DNA of 64,000 bases from Bacteroidales bacterium (GTDB lineage Bacteria; Bacteroidota; Bacteroidia; Bacteroidales; G3-4614): positions 275,759 to 339,758 of the forward strand of contig SUXK01000001.1 in the NCBI GenBank assembly GCA_015061035.1, in the 5' to 3' direction. The notes below the pieces were generated by a model. It was not told where the DNA came from, ran no database searches, and worked only from the letters and a program-made list of their open reading frames with translations. Of this stretch, positions 60,360-64,000 are shown one piece after another; within the stretch, counting starts at the first letter, position 1; each line of letters begins with the position of its first letter. A program made the translations under genes and the position numbers.

Positions 60360-61394
60360 CTAAATATGTTTCCAACCTTGAGCCTTGAGGGAAATCTCTG
60401 TGCCATCGCGGGTAATCATGGCGCAACCCAAACTCTCGGCGGTAATATGACCAATAACAGAAACACCCTCAATTTGAGAAATCTCATCGTGTTTATCTAA
60501 TGGTACGGTAAACAGTAGTTCATAATCTTCGCCACCATTCATAGCGGCAGTCACCACGTTTAGGTTCATCTCTTCGGCAGTAATAGCAGTTTGATAATCG
60601 ATAGGAATCCTATCTTCATAAATCCTGCAACCAGTTTTACTTTGATAGCAAATGTGCATCAACTCTGAAGATAGACCATCTGAAACATCAATCATAGAGG
60701 TGGGTACAATACCTTTCTCTCCTAAAATTCTAACAATATCCTTACGCGCCTCAGGTTTAAGTTGACGTTCCAAAATATACTCTCTACCCTCAAATTTAGG
60801 AGCAGCGCCCTCAACGTAGTTCAGAACACTCTTTTCACGCTCCAAAAGTTGTAAACCCATATAGGCAGCACCAAGGTCACCACTAACACAAATAAGATCA
60901 TTCTCTTTAGCCCCATTGCGTTTTGCTATTTTACTCTCTTCTGCAACACCAATACAAGTTATACTTATAGTTAAACCTGTCATCGAAGCCGAAGTATCGC
61001 CACCAACAAGGTCAACACCATATATCTCACATGCAAGTTTTATTCCGTCATAAAGAGCATCAATATCCTCAACAGCAAAACGCTTTGAAATACCCAACGA
61101 AACCGTAATCTGCTTAGGAGTACCATTCATCGCATATATATCAGAGAAGTTGACCACTGCCGCTTTATATCCTAAGTGTTTAAGTGGAACGTATGTCAAA
61201 TCAAAGTGAATACCCTCTAAAAGCAAGTCGGTAGTAACAAGAGTTTGCAAATTGCCATTATTGATAATAGCAGCATCATCACCAACACCCAAAACACTCT
61301 CGGGGTTATTTAATTTTATCTCTTTAGTCAAATGATTAATCAAACCAAACTCACCGAGAGTTGAAATCTCAGTGCGAACAACATCTTTACTCAT
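60360..61394 (-). CDS. thiL: Thiamine-monophosphate kinase
   Basis: A 344-aa enzyme that phosphorylates thiamine monophosphate to the active diphosphate. N-terminal domain with VLGVGDDAAII and LVTTDLLLEGIHFDL metal-binding segments, then LVGGDTSASMTGLTISITCIG, and MIDVSDGLSSELMHIC, all characteristic of ThiL and the PurM-like fold. C-terminal NGGEDYELLFTV is the family's nucleotide site. Normal length. Last gene of an operon after lpxK and punA; spacing to punA is 36 nt. Confidence 0.96.
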   Translation of the reverse strand: MSKDVVRTEISTLGEFGLINHLTKEIKLNNPESVLGVGDDAAIINNGNLQTLVTTDLLLEGIHFDLTYVPLKHLGYKAAVVNFSDIYAMNGTPKQITVSLGISKRFAVEDIDALYDGIKLACEIYGVDLVGGDTSASMTGLTISITCIGVAEESKIAKRNGAKENDLICVSGDLGAAYMGLQLLEREKSVLNYVEGAAPKFEGREYILERQLKPEARKDIVRILGEKGIVPTSMIDVSDGLSSELMHICYQSKTGCRIYEDRIPIDYQTAITAEEMNLNVVTAAMNGGEDYELLFTVPLDKHDEISQIEGVSVIGHITAESLGCAMITRDGTEISLKAQGWKHI

Positions 61395-61430
61395 ACATTA
61401 TATATAATAGAAAATATTTTAAAATCAATG

Positions 61431-62255
61431 TTACTCCTCCAAGGTGAGTAACCGTCTCATAATTCTTGTCATTTTAGGCTGAGCCTCTTCGGCGGCACGT
61501 TGCACCTCTTCGTGCGAACATTTCTCCACAACACCCTCAACCCCTAAATCAGTAATAACCGACATTGCAAAAACTTCAATACCGCAGTGTCGAGCAACAA
61601 TAACTTCGGGCACGGTGCTCATTCCAATAGCATCGCCGCCAATAACCCTGAAATATTTATACTCGGCAGGAGTTTCAAAAGTAGGTCCCTGCGTACCAAC
61701 ATACACTCCGCACTGAAGTTTTATTCCCTCTTCATCCGCAATTTCAAAAGCCTTTTCTCTTAATATAGGAGAGTAGGCATCGCTCATATCGGGAAATCTT
61801 ACCCCATGCTCCTCAATATTTCTTCCCCTCAAAGGGTGTTCTGGAAACAAATTGATATGGTCCTTAATAACCATTAAATCCCCAATCTCAAAATTAGGAT
61901 TCATACCACCTGCTGCATTCGATACAAACAGACGTTTAATTCCTAACTCATGCATCACTCTTATGGGGAAAGTGACTTTTTGCATATCGTATCCCTCATA
62001 AAAGTGAAATCTGCCTTGCATAGCCAAGATAGGTTGACTTCCTAACTTGCCAAGAATAAGTTTGCCAGAGTGACCTTCAACAGTTGAGACAGGGAAATTG
62101 GGAATATCACAATAATTAATAATTTGTTGGTCTTTAATATCATCAGCAAGTTTGCCAAGACCAGTGCCTAATATAACAGCGGTTTTAGGAATATCAATAA
62201 ACCTTGCCTTGATAAACTTGGCACACTCCTTAATACAATCTAAATATTCGTTCAT
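61431..62255 (-). CDS. punA: Purine-nucleoside phosphorylase (trimeric type)
   Basis: A 274-aa phosphorylase that splits purine nucleosides to base and ribose-1-phosphate for salvage. The phosphate-binding ILGTGLGKLAD, GRFHFYEGYDMQ, LFVSNAAGGMNP and QGPTFETPAEYKYFRVIGGDAIGMSTVPEVIVARHCGIEV (read as blocks) match the trimeric PNP family (PNP-II). Length normal. Flanked by lpxK (28 nt) and thiL. Confidence 0.95.
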   Translation of the reverse strand: MNEYLDCIKECAKFIKARFIDIPKTAVILGTGLGKLADDIKDQQIINYCDIPNFPVSTVEGHSGKLILGKLGSQPILAMQGRFHFYEGYDMQKVTFPIRVMHELGIKRLFVSNAAGGMNPNFEIGDLMVIKDHINLFPEHPLRGRNIEEHGVRFPDMSDAYSPILREKAFEIADEEGIKLQCGVYVGTQGPTFETPAEYKYFRVIGGDAIGMSTVPEVIVARHCGIEVFAMSVITDLGVEGVVEKCSHEEVQRAAEEAQPKMTRIMRRLLTLEE

Positions 62256-62282
62256 AGTAAAATAAATTAAGAAGATTATAAA

Positions 62283-63350
62283 CTATTGCTTTATATTTTT
62301 AATCAAGCACTCCTCAAGAAGAGTATCTTCGTTGTTATTAATTTTAACAATTAAAGGAAGAGCATATATACGCATCTTTATCTCTTCAGGGATATTTAAG
62401 TTTAAAATTCTTGCAGCATCCTTTTCAGTGGTAATAATATAAGAGTTATCTCTGTTCTCTTTAGCAACTACAAAAAACTTCTCAATAATATTATTAATAT
62501 CTTTATTTGAGAAATTGTGGTGATCGCTAAAATGGATATGTTTTACATGAGCCCCAGTTGAATCCAGAAAATCATCAAACTGAGAGGGATTAGCAATTCC
62601 TGATACCGCTAAAATATTACAACCCTTGCCAATGCTATTAATATCAAGTTCTTTAATCTCGTTCTTCTCAAAAACTGCAATAGGATTACTATATGAAAAA
62701 GATGAGAAGAATAACTTTTGATAAGGGAAAAGATTAACCCTCTTAATCATTATCCTTTTATCAATAGGAATGATGTTTTCAGGGCATTTAGTAATAATAA
62801 CAATATTTGCTCTGAAGCGAGCAGACGCAGGCTCTCTTAAATTACCAACAGGCAATAAAGAGTCATTGTAGAACATATTGTTATAGTCGCTCAACAATAT
62901 TGAAACTTTAGGAGTAACGTATCTATGTTGAAAAGCATCATCCAAAATAATAAGATTAGTTTCAGGTTTTAATTCCAAGATTTTTCTAATACCATTACAT
63001 CTGTTTGAGTCAACAGCAACGGTAATATCTTTAAACTTCTGTTTAATTTGGAAAGGCTCATCACCAATCAAAGTAGCAGTCGAGTTCTCGCCAGCAAGAA
63101 TAAAACCTTTTGATTTGCGCTTATATCCTCTGCTTAAAAGAGCGATATTATATCTATCCTTAAGCATGCGAATAAGATATTCTGAATGAGGAGTTTTTCC
63201 GGTGCCACCCACGGCAATGTTACCAATAGATATAACAGGAATATCAAAACTCTCCGATTTAAGAACTTTCCAATCGAAAAGTTTATTTCTCAACCATACC
63301 CCAAACTTATAAAGAGGTAATAGAGGATATAAAGCAACCCTTTTACTCAT
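62283..63350 (-). CDS. lpxK: Tetraacyldisaccharide 4'-kinase
   Basis: A 355-aa inner membrane kinase that phosphorylates the lipid A disaccharide at the 4' position. Walker A is GGTGKTPHSEYLIRML; the N-terminal amphipathic stretch RVALYPLLPLYKFGVWLRNKLFD binds the membrane. The DDAFQHRYV segment and ISGIANP-type (here VSGIANPSQFDDFL) region are typical. The start was set at MSKRVALYPLL because that is where family members begin; an upstream ATG would add 11 residues. It links the lipid A pathway to the far-left lpx genes, but in a separate operon. Confidence 0.94.
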   Translation of the reverse strand: MSKRVALYPLLPLYKFGVWLRNKLFDWKVLKSESFDIPVISIGNIAVGGTGKTPHSEYLIRMLKDRYNIALLSRGYKRKSKGFILAGENSTATLIGDEPFQIKQKFKDITVAVDSNRCNGIRKILELKPETNLIILDDAFQHRYVTPKVSILLSDYNNMFYNDSLLPVGNLREPASARFRANIVIITKCPENIIPIDKRIMIKRVNLFPYQKLFFSSFSYSNPIAVFEKNEIKELDINSIGKGCNILAVSGIANPSQFDDFLDSTGAHVKHIHFSDHHNFSNKDINNIIEKFFVVAKENRDNSYIITTEKDAARILNLNIPEEIKMRIYALPLIVKINNNEDTLLEECLIKNIKQ

Positions 63351-63490
63351 TATTGTTGAAATAATAAACCTTAATAAATACAAAGTTAAACTATTTCTTT
63401 AATAAAAAGCAAAATAACTCATATAAATATAGTAAAAAGAGAAAAATAAGTCAGTTGTCAGTTGTTATTAGCAAGTATTCTCTTCTTGAT

Positions 63491-63557
63491 TTTGCTCATG
63501 CTCGGCATAGTTCAAGTAACTTGACTTTGCTCTCGCTTACTTGCAAAAGTAACAAAC
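63491..63557. repeat. Dispersed 90-nt repeat, diverged copy 3
   Basis: TTTGCTCATGCTCGGCATAGTTCAAGTAACTTGACTTTGCTCTCGCTTAC (in blocks) retains the CTCGGCA..TTGC.CTCGCTTAC frame of copies 1 and 2, with changed arms. It lies in the 495-nt gap between lpxK and the rRNA promoter. Confidence 0.6.
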
Positions 63558-63674
63558 ATTCGTTTCTAATTTTTAATTCAAAAAAAAGTATGTTTTTTAG
63601 CATAAAAATAATTCGTTGAGAATATGCAAGTTACAGAAAAAGTGAAATTTTTTTGAAAAATTCTCATTAAAAAA

Positions 63675-63706
63675 TTTGGTGGATAAGGATAAAAGTAGTA
63701 ATTTTG
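63675..63706 (+). promoter_or_regulatory. rRNA operon promoter
   Basis: TTTG, 20 nt, TAATTTTG is a perfect consensus. It predicts a start near 63713 and a leader of about 165 nt before mature 16S rRNA. Confidence 0.8.
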
Positions 63707-63878
63707 CACTCGCTTTCGGGGAACAACCGAGGGCAAGAAAAAAGAGATCATTGAATAATTGAAAAAGACAAAGTAGTACGAGACGAGTAAAAACGTCAAC
63801 GTCAATAACTTTTAACGAGTTTAAATTGAGCATCGGATCAGGTTATTTACAGTAAAAAAATAAATAACAAAATATAAT

Positions 63879-64000
63879 ACAACGAAGAGTTTGATCCTGG
63901 CTCAGGATGAACGCTAGCGACAGGCCTAACACATGCAAGTCGAGGGGCAGCATTTAATAAGCTTGCTTATTAAGATGGCGACCGGCGCACGGGTGAGTAA
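63879..64000 (+). rRNA. 16S ribosomal RNA, 5' end (runs off the window)
   Basis: AACGAAGAGTTTGATCCTGG followed by CTCAGGATGAACGCTAGCGA is the universal 16S start; position 1 was set by aligning AGAGTTTGATC with E. coli position 8. CTAACACATGCAAGTCGAGG and GGCGCACGGGTGAGTAA follow. The style is Bacteroidales, though the first hypervariable loop (around 63950) is not enough to name the genus. Only about 122 nt are visible. Confidence 0.97.

Noticed and set aside
1..64000. tRNA genes, prophage or conjugative element genes
   Set aside because: None was recognised on either strand; the only RNA gene of a known class is the 16S rRNA start.

Overview
The window looks like chromosomal DNA from a member of the order Bacteroidales (phylum Bacteroidota). 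The evidence is an AT-rich genome with Bacteroidota-type promoters (TTTG, about 20 nt, TAnnTTTG), an LpxC-FabZ fusion, a Bacteroides-type serine palmitoyltransferase, type A C-terminal sorting domains of the Type IX secretion system, TonB-dependent receptor and lipoprotein signals, and the 5' end of a Bacteroidales-like 16S rRNA gene at the right edge. The genus cannot be fixed from this window.

Layout: 1-4.0 kb, a partial pRiA4b ORF-3-like gene and the lipid A genes lpxD, lpxC/fabZ and lpxA. 4.3-12.7 kb, two paralogous secreted beta-propeller (BNR/sortilin-like) proteins and a TonB-dependent receptor in one operon. 12.8-17.3 kb, serine palmitoyltransferase, a small membrane protein, a TtcA-like tRNA thiolase, a YcxB-like protein and a TPR/propeller protein. 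17.3-19.5 kb, an accessory patch with a RAYT transposase surrounded by REP palindromes, a structured RNA element and three small secreted proteins. 19.6-25.5 kb, asnA, namZ-like, hsp20, a GT2 glycosyltransferase, a CpsB-like phosphatase and rpmE2. 25.5-27.3 kb, a second accessory patch with another RNA element and two small secreted proteins. 27.3-38.9 kb, mostly housekeeping: clpB, tgt, an LptF/G-type permease, a glycosyltransferase, pepD, a flippase-like protein, rsmA and mgtE. 38.9-41.8 kb, a third accessory patch with dispersed repeats, REPs, a third RNA element, a small HTH protein and a VWA/FISUMP lipoprotein with a compositionally foreign C-terminus. 41.8-50.6 kb, a C10 protease, an ABC-F protein, an AddB-like nuclease, a CBM9-like protein and a LysE exporter. 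50.8-58.4 kb, purL, a purF paralogue, a ferritin-like protein, grpE and dnaJ, then tandem 180-bp repeats. 59-63.4 kb, an EamA transporter and thiL, punA and lpxK. 63.9 kb to the end, the 16S rRNA gene.

The most interesting signal is a family of three RNA-like elements (18245-18417, 25887-26059, 39094-39272). All lie on the + strand in the three accessory patches, and each sits 50-95 nt before a small secreted protein, lipoprotein or HTH gene. Their stems differ in sequence, but each folds by hand into the same architecture: a 5' hairpin whose loop pairs with a strand lying beyond a long second hairpin (a pseudoknot), an apical GCTC/GGGC-type helix and a 3' U-tract. Conserved pairing with unconserved sequence points to selection on RNA structure. 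The downstream genes at the second and third elements encode proteins with a WRLP/WRMP C-type-lectin-like (FISUMP) signature. The third ends in a GC-rich segment followed by a 15-bp, 4-nt-loop hairpin, the layout expected of a diversity-generating-retroelement target, although no reverse transcriptase or template repeat is present here.

Other points: a REP palindrome inserted in frame inside the RAYT gene; a cloverleaf-like REP relative at 41.5 kb; two unrelated genes whose last codons and stop lie in the same intergenic repeat; a PurF paralogue without its N-terminal cysteine; a Tgt without zinc cysteines; and a ferritin-like protein apparently lacking ferroxidase ligands. All calls were made by eye, without database searches or folding software.
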